Source of the DNA: Chloroflexota bacterium
Lineage (GTDB): Bacteria > Chloroflexota > Anaerolineae > Anaerolineales > E44-bin32
Direction: 5' to 3'
Assembly (NCBI GenBank): GCA_022561215.1
Contig: JADFRQ010000021.1
Coordinates: 1-40,030 of the forward strand
Length of the DNA stretch: 40,030 nt
Part shown: positions 7,519 to 15,326 of the stretch, piece after piece
Numbering within the stretch: the stretch's first letter is position 1
How the letters are laid out: every line of letters begins with the position of its first letter
The notes under the pieces: model-generated
Told to the model about the DNA's origin: nothing
The model's input: only the letters and a program-made list of their open reading frames with translations
The model's database searches: none
Position numbers and translations under genes: made by a program

Positions 7519-8060
7519 GCGATAAAGGCGCTTCTCCTTCCAAAATTGCGACACAAGCCAAAAAAGCATTTAAAGAAAAGAAGTACAGTGACGCCCTTGA
7601 AGGATTTTATGCGGCACGCGAGGGATACCTCCTGGATGAGGACAGGCTTGGAGCCGCGGAGATGAGCAACAATCTTTGCGTCGTCATGCTGCAAATCGAT
7701 CGGCCCAATGAAGCGCTAAAGATCGTGGAAAACACTCCTGCATTATTTCTCGAACTGGGCGACGAAGCTCATGCAGCAATGGCCTTTGGAAATCTGGCAT
7801 CTGCGCTTGAGGCGTGCGGCAATTTTAATGACGCTGCCAACGCTCTTCAGGAAGCCATCGAGGGATTTCGCCGCATAGATGATCAGGAGAATTTGCTGTA
7901 TTCGGCCAAAGCACTAAGTGAACTTCAACTGCGTCAAGGGAGGGCCCTCGAGGCGCTTGCTACCATGCAGACAGGATTGGAAAATCAAAAGGGACTTGGA
8001 CTAAGGCGAAGACTGCTGCGGCGTCTCCTGGATATTCCTTCACGCCTTATAAGTAAATAA
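7515..8060 (+). CDS. TPR-repeat protein coupled to the HTH regulator
   Basis: The 181-residue soluble protein starts at a GTG inside the stop of the previous gene. It consists of helix pairs typical of tetratricopeptide repeats: AKKAFKEKKYSDALEGFYAA near 15-35, a segment near 52-75, AMAFGNLASALEACGNFNDA near 90-110, and AKALSELQLRQGRALEAL near 130-148. The C-terminus is basic. TPR domains bind other proteins; the obvious candidate is the co-translated regulator. No enzyme motif is visible. Confidence 0.8.
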   Translation: MSDKGASPSKIATQAKKAFKEKKYSDALEGFYAAREGYLLDEDRLGAAEMSNNLCVVMLQIDRPNEALKIVENTPALFLELGDEAHAAMAFGNLASALEACGNFNDAANALQEAIEGFRRIDDQENLLYSAKALSELQLRQGRALEALATMQTGLENQKGLGLRRRLLRRLLDIPSRLISK

Positions 8061-8094
8061 AATCTCTATCAGGATTTAAAACGAATCTTCGCAA

Positions 8095-8952
8095 ATGAGC
8101 AGCTCTATCCTACCAAATATACGTCAGGCCGTTGATAATGATATCGATATAATCTCTTCGTTTCTCAATGAAGCCTATTGGAAGCATCAACATCTTGATT
8201 GGCTTAACCCGCAAGAACTCCTGAAACAGGTTCCTTTTTATCTTCTTTTTGATCGCGATCAACTCGTTGCGTGTTTATCATGTCCGCCGTCCGCGGGCGA
8301 GAATGCTTGGCTGAGAATATTTGCCCTGCGATCGAATTACACTCCGCAGACCGTCTGGGAACAGCTCTGGCCAAGTGCCTGGCGGCGAATTAGCAGCTTG
8401 GATATTCGGTCGGCCTCTGCGCTTGCGCTCTCGGATTGGATCGAACCAATTCTTCTGCAATCCGGATTTGTTCGATCAAATGCGGTGATATTCCTGGAAT
8501 GGCTAGCCAGTGATGTCCCTGAAGTGCCGAACTTTCCGGGCACCATTCGCCGAATTCAGGAATCGGATCTTCCTGCTATCTTTCATTTGGATCGTTATGC
8601 ATTCCAAGGAATTTGGAAGAATACATTCCCGGAATTAGAGGGAGGCTTCAAACAAAGCGCGTTGGCCACACTGATCGAAGTTGATGGTGAACCGATTGGA
8701 TACCAGTTTACGACGACATCGGTTTGGGGAGGTCATCTTGCCCGCCTGGCCGTTGATCCCAGTTGGCAGGGCCGGGGCGTCGGAACCGCGCTGGTCACTG
8801 ATTTGCTGCGTCAAAGCATGCGACGCGGCTTTCATCGAGTGACAGTTAATACGCAGTCAGATAATCCAAAATCATATTCCATTTACCAAAAATTAGGGTT
8901 TAAGGAGACTGGGGATTCCTATTCTGTCTTCACGTATCGACCAAAACCCTGA
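8095..8952 (+). CDS. GNAT-family N-acetyltransferase
   Basis: The 285-residue protein has two halves. The C-terminal half (about 145-285) is a complete GNAT domain, with the acetyl-CoA-binding pattern RLAVDPSWQGRGVGTALV near residue 218 and the late motif YSIYQKLGFKETG. The N-terminal half looks like a decayed GNAT copy with no pyrophosphate loop. This tandem arrangement is common in the superfamily. The substrate is not predictable; protein N-terminus or small-molecule acetylation are both possible. It lies 34 bases after the TPR gene and may be in the same transcript. Confidence 0.85.
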   Translation: MSSSILPNIRQAVDNDIDIISSFLNEAYWKHQHLDWLNPQELLKQVPFYLLFDRDQLVACLSCPPSAGENAWLRIFALRSNYTPQTVWEQLWPSAWRRISSLDIRSASALALSDWIEPILLQSGFVRSNAVIFLEWLASDVPEVPNFPGTIRRIQESDLPAIFHLDRYAFQGIWKNTFPELEGGFKQSALATLIEVDGEPIGYQFTTTSVWGGHLARLAVDPSWQGRGVGTALVTDLLRQSMRRGFHRVTVNTQSDNPKSYSIYQKLGFKETGDSYSVFTYRPKP

Positions 8953-9056
8953 TCAGCTTTTTTTGGGAACCACTCTTTACCCTGGAGACTGGCATTTTCT
9001 CATAGACATCCGGCTTCCTTTATGGCACAATTCGCCATTACAGCGAGGTTAAATAA

Positions 9057-9776
9057 ATGAGCAAACGATCCGGCCGAAAGAGAAAAATAAGCCCGCCGCA
9101 GTCTCGCCAACCCCTGAATAAGACGTTGGTCGTGGGCATTATTATCGCCGCGGTCGCAGCTGTAGGCCTGCTGATTTTCTCTGGACAGCCTGGTTCTAAC
9201 GCGGTCATCGATCCAGAACCTCGCAATGATCCGCTTAGCGACAAAACAGATTTGGGCGATAAAAATGCCCCGGTATTGATGGTGGAATACTCCGATGTTC
9301 AATGCCCATTCTGCGGCCGCTTTCACAAAAATACGTTGCCCTTGATCATCGAAAATTACATCGACACAGGGAAGGTCTATTTTGTCTACCGGAACTATAT
9401 CATTTTGGGACTTCCCTCCTTCCGAGCAGCAAAGGCGGCTCTATGCGCCGCGGAGCAGGATAGCTTCTGGCCCTATCATGACTACCTCTTTGCAAACCAG
9501 GATGAAAGCGATCCCACGGCATTTTCCAGCGAACGTCTCGAAATTTTTGCTGATAGGGTGGGAATGGATACTGATGCATTCCGCGTGTGTTTTATTGATG
9601 ATCGCACCAACGATCAAATCGAGATAGACGTCGATCTGGCAACCAAAGATGGAGCTGAGTCAACACCCACATTTATCATCAATGGCACCCTAATTCGCGG
9701 CGCCCAAGATTATGAAGTGTTTGAAGAACAAATTGAAGCAGCATTGGCGCTGGCGGCTGAATCTTCCAACCCCTAG
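9057..9776 (+). CDS. membrane-anchored DsbA-like thiol-disulfide oxidoreductase
   Basis: The 239-residue protein has a basic N-terminus (1-22) and one membrane helix (about 23-41), placing the rest outside the membrane. Residues 66-235 are a DsbA/BdbD-type thioredoxin fold with active site CPFC (83-86) and the cis-proline loop ESTPTFIING near 200. It probably forms or shuffles disulfides in exported proteins. No DsbB- or VKOR-like partner is visible in the window. The region after it (9777-10341) has no gene. Confidence 0.9.
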   Translation: MSKRSGRKRKISPPQSRQPLNKTLVVGIIIAAVAAVGLLIFSGQPGSNAVIDPEPRNDPLSDKTDLGDKNAPVLMVEYSDVQCPFCGRFHKNTLPLIIENYIDTGKVYFVYRNYIILGLPSFRAAKAALCAAEQDSFWPYHDYLFANQDESDPTAFSSERLEIFADRVGMDTDAFRVCFIDDRTNDQIEIDVDLATKDGAESTPTFIINGTLIRGAQDYEVFEEQIEAALALAAESSNP

Positions 9777-9885
9777 TCCTGCAACTTGCCCAGCAATTTA
9801 TCGCCTGATTCTCATTCCTGCATTGCATTGAACGAGTGAACATCATGTACAGGGCGCAGTGTATTCCGCACCCGTACTGCGCATG

Positions 9886-9923
9886 TCCTCCTGAGGCGCT
9901 TTTTCCGCCGAAGGATCTCGTTT
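9886..9923. repeat. dispersed imperfect repeat, copy 2
   Basis: It shares CCTGAGGC at one end and GCCGAAGGATCTCGTTT at the other with the copy at 2481-2515; the centre differs. A related but decayed stretch begins near 10026 (TCCTCCTGAAGC, then CCGAGGCACATC). Confidence 0.6.
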
Positions 9924-9964
9924 CACACGAGCTGCGTCTATTCCAATGGAAAACGATGATTCTG

Positions 9965-9985
9965 CCCTTTCACAATGTGAAAGGG
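9965..9985. repeat. 21-base near-perfect palindrome
   Basis: CCCTTTCACA and TGTGAAAGGG are exact reverse complements around one central base. With 10-bp arms it could be an operator for a dimeric regulator, or part of an inactive mobile element. It is over 180 bases from the nearest gene end. Confidence 0.6.
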
Positions 9986-10341
9986 TATCGCTCAGAAGGA
10001 CATTAAAAATAGACCCTTTTTCCTATCCTCCTGAAGCAATTATTTCTTCCCGAGGCACATCATTTGCGTAAGCAATCGACTTTCAAATAGGAAAACGAGG
10101 AATCTGCGGCTATTTAAAAAGCACTCAAATACTCTATCGTTCTTCCCAAAACGCAGCGTATAGGCAACCGGCTGGTTGCCCTCACACCTTGGGTAATTGC
10201 CGAGCATATTTGAGAAGGTAACGATGGCAAATCTGATAGACCCTATTGGGACAACCCCTGGCGCTTAAAATGACGCGCGCCGAACACATTCATTGCGCGT
10301 TCAAGCCCGCATCCTTTTAGTTTCCATTTGGTGGGCATCTG

Positions 10342-11049
10342 TTATTGGAAACGGTCAATCATCCAGCTGATCAAGGGCGCCACCGCCAACGCAGGGAGTA
10401 AATTTCCAGTTCTAATCTTTTTTATTTCCAACAGGCTGCTCACCGATAACCCCAGCAACAAAACCCCACCTACTGCAGTCATCTCCGCGATCATAGTTTC
10501 CGACATGAGCGCTTGAACTTGAAAAGCAAGCAAGCTGATGCCGCCCTGGTAAATAAACACTACAACAATCGAAAACAAGACTCCGATTCCCATCGAAGAA
10601 GCCAATGCCATGGCTGCAAATCCGTCCAGCACCGATTTCGTCGCTAACAGTCTGAAATCCCCCGTCAATCCATCCTGAATAGAGCCCAGTATCGTCAGCG
10701 GCCCAACTTCAAACAGCAGGCTTGCAGTGAGGAAACCACGGATGAAGCGCGCCTGACCTCCTTGCTCATCATTATCTCCTCGGAACTTGGGCTGCAGGCG
10801 AGATCCAAGAGATTCAAGACCTTTTTCAAGATCGAGCCATTCCCCGAGCAAACCTCCCAGCAGCAATGCGCTGAGCACGACAAGAGGATTTCCCGACTCA
10901 AGGAACATACTCACACCCAAGGCAAGTGTGAAAAGACCAATGCTATAAATGATAGTTTGGCGTACGCGATTGGGAATTTTGGCGCCAAAGACGAGCCCGG
11001 TAAATCCACCGGCGAGGATGGTCACTATATTAAGCATAGTGCCAATCAT
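10342..11049 (-). CDS. DUF554 (YqgA-like) membrane protein
   Basis: The start is set at the ATG at 11049, two bases after the stop of the cobalamin adenosyltransferase gene, giving 235 residues; a longer frame would run through that gene. Hydrophobic helices recur along the chain, giving six or seven membrane spans. The opening MIGTMLNIVTILAGGFTGL and later GFLTASLLFEVGPLTILGS fit the DUF554 family. Its function is not established; some annotate it as a transporter. Its place just after pduO suggests one transcript, though a functional link is not shown. Confidence 0.85.
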   Translation of the reverse strand: MIGTMLNIVTILAGGFTGLVFGAKIPNRVRQTIIYSIGLFTLALGVSMFLESGNPLVVLSALLLGGLLGEWLDLEKGLESLGSRLQPKFRGDNDEQGGQARFIRGFLTASLLFEVGPLTILGSIQDGLTGDFRLLATKSVLDGFAAMALASSMGIGVLFSIVVVFIYQGGISLLAFQVQALMSETMIAEMTAVGGVLLLGLSVSSLLEIKKIRTGNLLPALAVAPLISWMIDRFQ

Positions 11050-11051
11050 GA

Positions 11052-11603
11052 TTATTTTTCTTTCGCCAGGCTGGGATGTTCGACACCGGCCTGTTTGTTC
11101 TCCCAAAGCGCCAAAACGAAACAGAGTGATGATAGCCGGTTCAGGTAGCGGACGACGATGGGAATGTCGAATTCCATCTTGATGTGGAGTTCTGCGGCGA
11201 AGCGCTCTGCGCGCCGAATAATTGTCCGCGCAAGATCAAATGCAGCTCCCGGAATTGAATCTCCTGGAATAACAAATTCCTTGGGTACTTCAACCTCGTC
11301 CGCCAAAATCTCGATCTGCTCCTCAAGCCAATTCACTCGCTCTTGATCGATCCGCTGAAATTTCGATCGGTTTTCTGCTGTCGCGGCGACCTCCGCCATC
11401 AGGCCGTAAAGATCACGCTGGATTGCATTTGTTATTTCAATACTGCGTCTGGAATTTGAAAAACTTTTTGCCAGGCCGAGGGCTGATGATGCTTCATCCA
11501 TGGCGCCATAAGCCTGCGGCTGGGGATCAAACTTCGCCACTCTGCCACTTCCTAATAAGCCAGTGTAGCCGTCATCACCAGTTCGAGTGAAAAAGGAACT
11601 CAT
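11052..11603 (-). CDS. pduO: PduO-type cob(I)alamin adenosyltransferase
   Basis: The 183-residue enzyme transfers the adenosyl group of ATP to cob(I)alamin, making coenzyme B12. The N-terminal signature TRTGDDGYTGLLG (7-19) binds ATP phosphates. YGAMDEASSALGLA (about 32-45) and the helix with DLARTIIRRAERFA (about 122-135) are also typical of the PduO/MMAB family. Length is usual. The ATG has no ribosome site, and a TATAAT lies only six bases upstream, so the message may be leaderless. No B12-dependent mutase is seen in the window. Confidence 0.92.
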   Translation of the reverse strand: MSSFFTRTGDDGYTGLLGSGRVAKFDPQPQAYGAMDEASSALGLAKSFSNSRRSIEITNAIQRDLYGLMAEVAATAENRSKFQRIDQERVNWLEEQIEILADEVEVPKEFVIPGDSIPGAAFDLARTIIRRAERFAAELHIKMEFDIPIVVRYLNRLSSLCFVLALWENKQAGVEHPSLAKEK

Positions 11604-11609
11604 CAGTTA

Positions 11610-11615
11610 ATTATA
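11610..11615 (-). promoter_or_regulatory. -10 element of pduO, possibly giving a leaderless mRNA
   Basis: On the minus strand TATAAT is followed by six bases and then the pduO ATG, so transcription would start at or near the start codon. The -35 (CATTCG, 17 bases away) is weak. It overlaps the divergent comEA promoter. Confidence 0.5.
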
Positions 11616-11621
11616 TCTAGT

Positions 11622-11650
11622 TTGGAGTCGGGCGAATGCTGCCCTATAAT
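11622..11650 (+). promoter_or_regulatory. sigma70-like promoter of comEA
   Basis: TTGGAG (11622-11627) and TATAAT (11645-11650) are 17 bases apart. The predicted start near 11657 leaves a short leader with GGAG (11659-11662) before the ATG at 11667, and rules out the upstream in-frame start at 11622. Confidence 0.65.
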
Positions 11651-11666
11651 CCATTCGTGGAGCGCA

Positions 11667-12230
11667 ATGAAATTCATCCCCCAGGGAACACTTATTATTC
11701 TTGGAGTGCTTATTGGCTTAATCGCCGCCGGCTTTGTGGTTCTATTGAGCGCAAGACCACGTGGCGAACCAATCCAACTTCATCCTCCTGCATCTCCGGC
11801 TCCACTGCGGGTGCATGTTAGCGGCGCGGTCAATCAGCCTGGAGTCTACACCCTACCTGAAGGATCCATCACGCAGGATGCAATTAATGCTGCTGGGGGA
11901 CCTACCTCCCAAGCGTCCTTCGCATCCATAAATCTGGCCTCTCCATTGCGGGATGGCCAGCTTATTATTCTGGCGTCAACTGATGATTCCACCGCACAAC
12001 CAAATTCAATTTCATTGACCCCTGTGACCTCTTCAACTCCAATAAACATCAACACCGCTACTGCACCTGAGCTTGAAAGTCTCCCGGGAATAGGCCCCAG
12101 CCTAGCCGCCAGTATCATTGCGTTTCGGCAAGAACACGGCCCCTTCACCGAAATTGAAGATTTACTCGCTGTTTCAGGAATCGGGCCTGCCAAGCTTGAG
12201 AAGATCAGGCCGTTTGTGATCGTGCGCTAA
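11667..12230 (+). CDS. comEA: ComEA-like DNA-binding protein (SLBB plus helix-hairpin-helix)
   Basis: The protein has 187 residues from the ATG at 11667. A membrane helix (about 7-28) anchors it with the rest outside. A proline-rich stretch leads to an SLBB domain (about 46-100; VHVSGAVNQPGVYTLPEG). A Ser/Thr-rich linker follows, then paired helix-hairpin-helix motifs (about 122-185; ININTATAPELESLPGIGP and LLAVSGIGPAKLEKIRP). This is the full ComEA layout: it binds incoming double-stranded DNA at the cell surface during natural transformation. No comEC gene is in the window, so competence itself is not shown. Confidence 0.92.
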   Translation: MKFIPQGTLIILGVLIGLIAAGFVVLLSARPRGEPIQLHPPASPAPLRVHVSGAVNQPGVYTLPEGSITQDAINAAGGPTSQASFASINLASPLRDGQLIILASTDDSTAQPNSISLTPVTSSTPININTATAPELESLPGIGPSLAASIIAFRQEHGPFTEIEDLLAVSGIGPAKLEKIRPFVIVR

Positions 12231-12589
12231 AGATTCTCTATCGCAACGATCGTTCCCCAACTCAGGAGGACCAAGCTCGAGTTCAACTGCAGGACCTCTT
12301 TCCTGCTTGCCCGGAAAATCTCCCATTGCTATCATTGGATGCGTACTTAATCGGCAATGATAAAGTACAACATTTCCTGATTAAAAAGGCGAGAAGTTGA
12401 CCAAGCCAATGCTGAGGATGATCCTGTCAATGTGTGCGGAAAATTTTTGGGTGGCATCGAGAGGGGAGATATCCCAACTTATTAGCCGTTTTCGTAGCTG
12501 CGTTATTTCAACATCGCAACCCATTCTGCGTGTTTGCAATCCTATGAACAAGGATGGATTGTTCATCTGGACAGGGGGGATTTGTAGAG
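12231..12589. other. 359-base intergenic region
   Basis: No gene is supported. An 8-bp inverted repeat (TATCATTG at 12330-12337 with CAATGATA at 12355-12362) is present but has no T-run. The Shine-Dalgarno of mutM lies at its end. Confidence 0.5.
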
Positions 12590-13420
12590 ATGCCTGAACT
12601 CCCCGAAGTTGAGAGTATTGCTCGCAAGCTAAATGATGGAAATGGGAATCCACCCTTGCCTGGTCAGATCATTACCCATGCGACGATTAGTTGGCCAAGG
12701 CATATTGCCATTCCGGCGGTTTCTACCTTTCGTCGAAATATTCGTTCGCGTATGGTTGAGTCTGTGGGCAGGCGCGGCAAATACCTTGTTATCAAATTGG
12801 ATCGCGGAACGCTGCTCCTTCATTTGAGAATGAGTGGCGATCTTTACATAACGCCCCCTGGGGCAGCCAAAGGCCCTTATGAACATACAATTTTTCATCT
12901 CGACAGCAATTGGCAGCTGCGATTTTCGGATGCGCGCAAATTCGGAAAAATTTATCTGCTTAATTCGCCGGAAAAGATCCTCGATCAGCTTGGTCCGGAG
13001 CCGTTGGGCCCGACATTTACGCTTGCTAATTTTCAGAGCAGGCTTCGAAGCAAAAAGCGCCAAATAAAAGCACTTTTGATGGATCAATCCTTTTTGGCAG
13101 GATTGGGCAATATTTACACCGATGAAGCCTTATTCCTGGCCAAAATCCACCCACGCTTACGCAGCAACACACTTACGGACGACCAGATCAAACTCCTTTG
13201 GGATGCAATTCGGACAACACTTGAAGATGGAATTCGGGCCAACGGGGCGAGTATTGACTGGGTCTACCGCGGCGGAAGTTTCCAGAATCAATTTAAAGTC
13301 TATCAGCGAACTGGTGAGCCCTGCCAAAGATGCGGCACACCGATAGAACGCATAACACTAGGACAGCGCGGGACTCATTTTTGTCCCTCCTGCCAACAGG
13401 AGTTAACCAATGATTCTTGA
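12590..13420 (+). CDS. mutM: formamidopyrimidine-DNA glycosylase
   Basis: This 276-residue repair enzyme removes 8-oxoguanine and ring-opened purines and nicks the abasic site. The start is fixed at 12590 because the catalytic proline must be the second residue: MPELPEVE gives Pro2 and Glu3. A conserved Lys is at 64 (GRRGKY). The segment LMDQSFLAGLGNIYTDEAL is the helix-two-turn-helix. A zinc finger closes the protein (Cys245, Cys248, Cys265, Cys268). A run of G lies nine bases upstream as a ribosome site. The next gene starts within its last codons. Confidence 0.97.
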   Translation: MPELPEVESIARKLNDGNGNPPLPGQIITHATISWPRHIAIPAVSTFRRNIRSRMVESVGRRGKYLVIKLDRGTLLLHLRMSGDLYITPPGAAKGPYEHTIFHLDSNWQLRFSDARKFGKIYLLNSPEKILDQLGPEPLGPTFTLANFQSRLRSKKRQIKALLMDQSFLAGLGNIYTDEALFLAKIHPRLRSNTLTDDQIKLLWDAIRTTLEDGIRANGASIDWVYRGGSFQNQFKVYQRTGEPCQRCGTPIERITLGQRGTHFCPSCQQELTNDS

Positions 13421-14183
13421 AGATACTCCCCTGATTAGCTGGGTAATTACCATTGTCGGAATTGCGCTGGGGATCATAGCGTACGCCATCTATATCAACT
13501 TACGCGGAGAGAAGGAAGTGAAGGATCTCGCAACCACAAAAGAGAATACCCCAGAGACGAACGATGAATCCCCGGCATTGGAAAGCGCGCAATCGATGGA
13601 CGAAGTTGGAGAAAACTCCACCTCCCAAAATGGAGATGAAGAACCTGATGCGCTAGAAGGCTCCAGTGCAGATTCGAATGGAAGAAAGGAAAAGAGGTTG
13701 GAAACTCAGAGTTCGATGCCTATAGTTCCAGAGTCTCAAGAGCTTATTCCAATCGCCACAATCCTTCGGGAGGCAGATACGGGGCGTATGGTCCTGCGAA
13801 TTAAGGACGAGGACTTTAACAATCTGGCGGCATTAAAAGCATCCGTCCATTGGGCGCGGGTAGAAGGGTTGCCGGCCGAATTTTCAGAGTGGCTGTTCGG
13901 ATCCCCGCTTCCGTCGGGAGATAAACAGAAACCCAGTGCCGAATATGTTGCCGCAGTGGAAAAGACGAATGAGGATCAAGATATGATCACGCAGATCAAC
14001 AAGATTATTGAACACAAAATTCGTAATTTGGAAGGCGATCAACAATCCGTTCGACTGGTCGCCGATGTTGCTGGAAGCCTGAAAGTTATAGTCGGGGTAG
14101 AGAGTTTTCCCTTTGATGACGTTCCCTATGAGAAAATTCGTCAGCTTATTCAAGAGTCGGTTTCCCAATGGGAGGCCAAATAA
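13410..14183 (+). CDS. membrane-anchored protein of unknown function
   Basis: The 257-residue protein begins inside mutM (11-base overlap) behind AGGAG seven bases upstream. One membrane helix (about 8-29) is followed by an acidic, Ser/Glu/Asp-rich linker (30-115) that is probably unstructured. A folded C-terminal region (about 118-257) begins at IATILREADTGRMVLRIKDEDF. I do not recognise the domain. Topology suggests an anchored protein with a long tether. Coupling to mutM suggests shared expression, not necessarily shared function. Confidence 0.8.
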   Translation: MILEDTPLISWVITIVGIALGIIAYAIYINLRGEKEVKDLATTKENTPETNDESPALESAQSMDEVGENSTSQNGDEEPDALEGSSADSNGRKEKRLETQSSMPIVPESQELIPIATILREADTGRMVLRIKDEDFNNLAALKASVHWARVEGLPAEFSEWLFGSPLPSGDKQKPSAEYVAAVEKTNEDQDMITQINKIIEHKIRNLEGDQQSVRLVADVAGSLKVIVGVESFPFDDVPYEKIRQLIQESVSQWEAK

Positions 14184-14325
14184 TGAAGATGGTGCGTAAC
14201 CAGTCGATCCTCCATTTCCAATAAGGGCTGCAAGCCTTAAATTCCCGCTTGTTATCCATCCCCACAGCAAACCCCCGTAGTAGGGTACGAAATTTCCTGT
14301 TTTTTTCCATAACATCCAGGCGTAC

Positions 14326-15162
14326 TTATTCCGGCCGAATAATTAACCGCCCGTCTTTTTTTCGAAGGCGGGCGATTTGGATTTGGGGATCGTGCTGAAA
14401 AAACATCAGGGCATCGTTGGATAGCACCCATCGTTGCCATTTTTGCTTAGTTTCAATAGTTTGCAGGGGGTAGACGTCATAGGATGCCGTCCACGATGTA
14501 CGCTGCATGTGAACCGAGTAGGAGGCCAAATCGGCCAGGAAGATCGCTTTCCAATCCCTCGATTGAAGAACAAGCGATTGGTGGCCGCGCGTGTGTCCTG
14601 GGGTCATTACACACTTTACTTCCTTGGTGACTTCGGTATCCCCGTGCAGTAGCTTCATTTGCCCACTGGCTACCAGCGTTGCGAAATTTTTTTCGAAATA
14701 CGTCCCGCGCGTGCGCGAGTTTGGATGGCTTGCTTGCGCCCACTCCATTCGTTGAACCATATACGTGGCATTGGGAAAGGTTGCCTTGATGGTATCCCCA
14801 CTTTGGATGGTATTTCCACCACAGTGGTCGGCATGCAGATGAGTGTTGACGACAATGTCAATATCCTGCGGCTGAATGTCTTTGGATGCTAGTTGTCGTA
14901 CGAGACCCCCATTCGGCCGTTCCAGCCCCCAAAATTCATTTTCCTTGGCACTAAGCTTTGCTCCAAGTCCTGTATCAACAAGAATGGTTTTACCCTCAGA
15001 GAAAATAAGCATACAGGTAAGGGCCATGGCGATGCGATTTTGATTATCTGATTTTATATAGGACTCATAATACGATTTCGGGACCAAACCAAAGGGACCT
15101 CCGGCGTCTGTCTTCGCCACGCCGTCCGAGAGCAAATAGATTTCCAGATCACCAATCTTCAT
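14326..15162 (-). CDS. metallo-beta-lactamase-fold hydrolase
   Basis: The 278-residue protein has the full metal-binding set of the fold: THLHADHCGG (His108, His110, Asp112, His113), His190 in TPGHTRGHQS, and Asp211 in FLADLA. The layout is like the N-acyl-homoserine lactonase/AttM branch, but the substrate cannot be told from sequence. No signal peptide is seen, so it is cytoplasmic. It is convergent with the preceding gene and lies downstream of secA on the same strand, separated by 164 bases holding two hairpins. Confidence 0.9.
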   Translation of the reverse strand: MKIGDLEIYLLSDGVAKTDAGGPFGLVPKSYYESYIKSDNQNRIAMALTCMLIFSEGKTILVDTGLGAKLSAKENEFWGLERPNGGLVRQLASKDIQPQDIDIVVNTHLHADHCGGNTIQSGDTIKATFPNATYMVQRMEWAQASHPNSRTRGTYFEKNFATLVASGQMKLLHGDTEVTKEVKCVMTPGHTRGHQSLVLQSRDWKAIFLADLASYSVHMQRTSWTASYDVYPLQTIETKQKWQRWVLSNDALMFFQHDPQIQIARLRKKDGRLIIRPE

Positions 15163-15222
15163 GCACTATATTTCGCGCCGTTGATTTGTATTGTATCCAG
15201 AATGTACCTCGAAAATTTCCAT

Positions 15223-15247
15223 CGTAGGCTGAGCGCTTGAGCCTACG
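15223..15247. repeat. 8-bp hairpin upstream of the metallo-hydrolase gene
   Basis: CGTAGGCT (15223-15230) pairs with AGCCTACG (15240-15247) around a 9-base loop. No T-run follows on either strand. It could be a small repeat or an operator of the hydrolase gene. Confidence 0.5.
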
Positions 15248-15287
15248 TTCGCTCCAATATTAAAACTGTATCAAACACACATCTCTG

Positions 15288-15319
15288 CGAATTGGGGCGG
15301 GATTTATGCCGCCAATTCG
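15288..15319 (-). terminator. possible secA terminator hairpin
   Basis: CGAATTGG (15288-15295) pairs with CCAATTCG (15312-15319), and three more G-C pairs follow after a two-base bulge. It starts eight bases past the secA stop on the minus strand. No clean T-run follows, so termination is plausible but not certain. Confidence 0.45.
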
Positions 15320-15326
15320 TTCATGC

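Larger units (their letters stand above)
9777..10341. other. 565-base intergenic region with repeats
   Basis: No convincing gene is present in any frame. It holds one good and one degraded copy of the dispersed repeat (9886-9923 and near 10026), a 21-base palindrome (9965-9985), and a 7-bp hairpin at 10164-10181 (GGCAACC with GGTTGCC, loop GGCT) with no T-run. It lies between two convergent genes. Confidence 0.6.

Noticed and set aside
8949..8967. CTGATCAG followed by seven T after the acetyltransferase gene
   Set aside because: The palindrome has no loop, so it cannot form a stable terminator hairpin.
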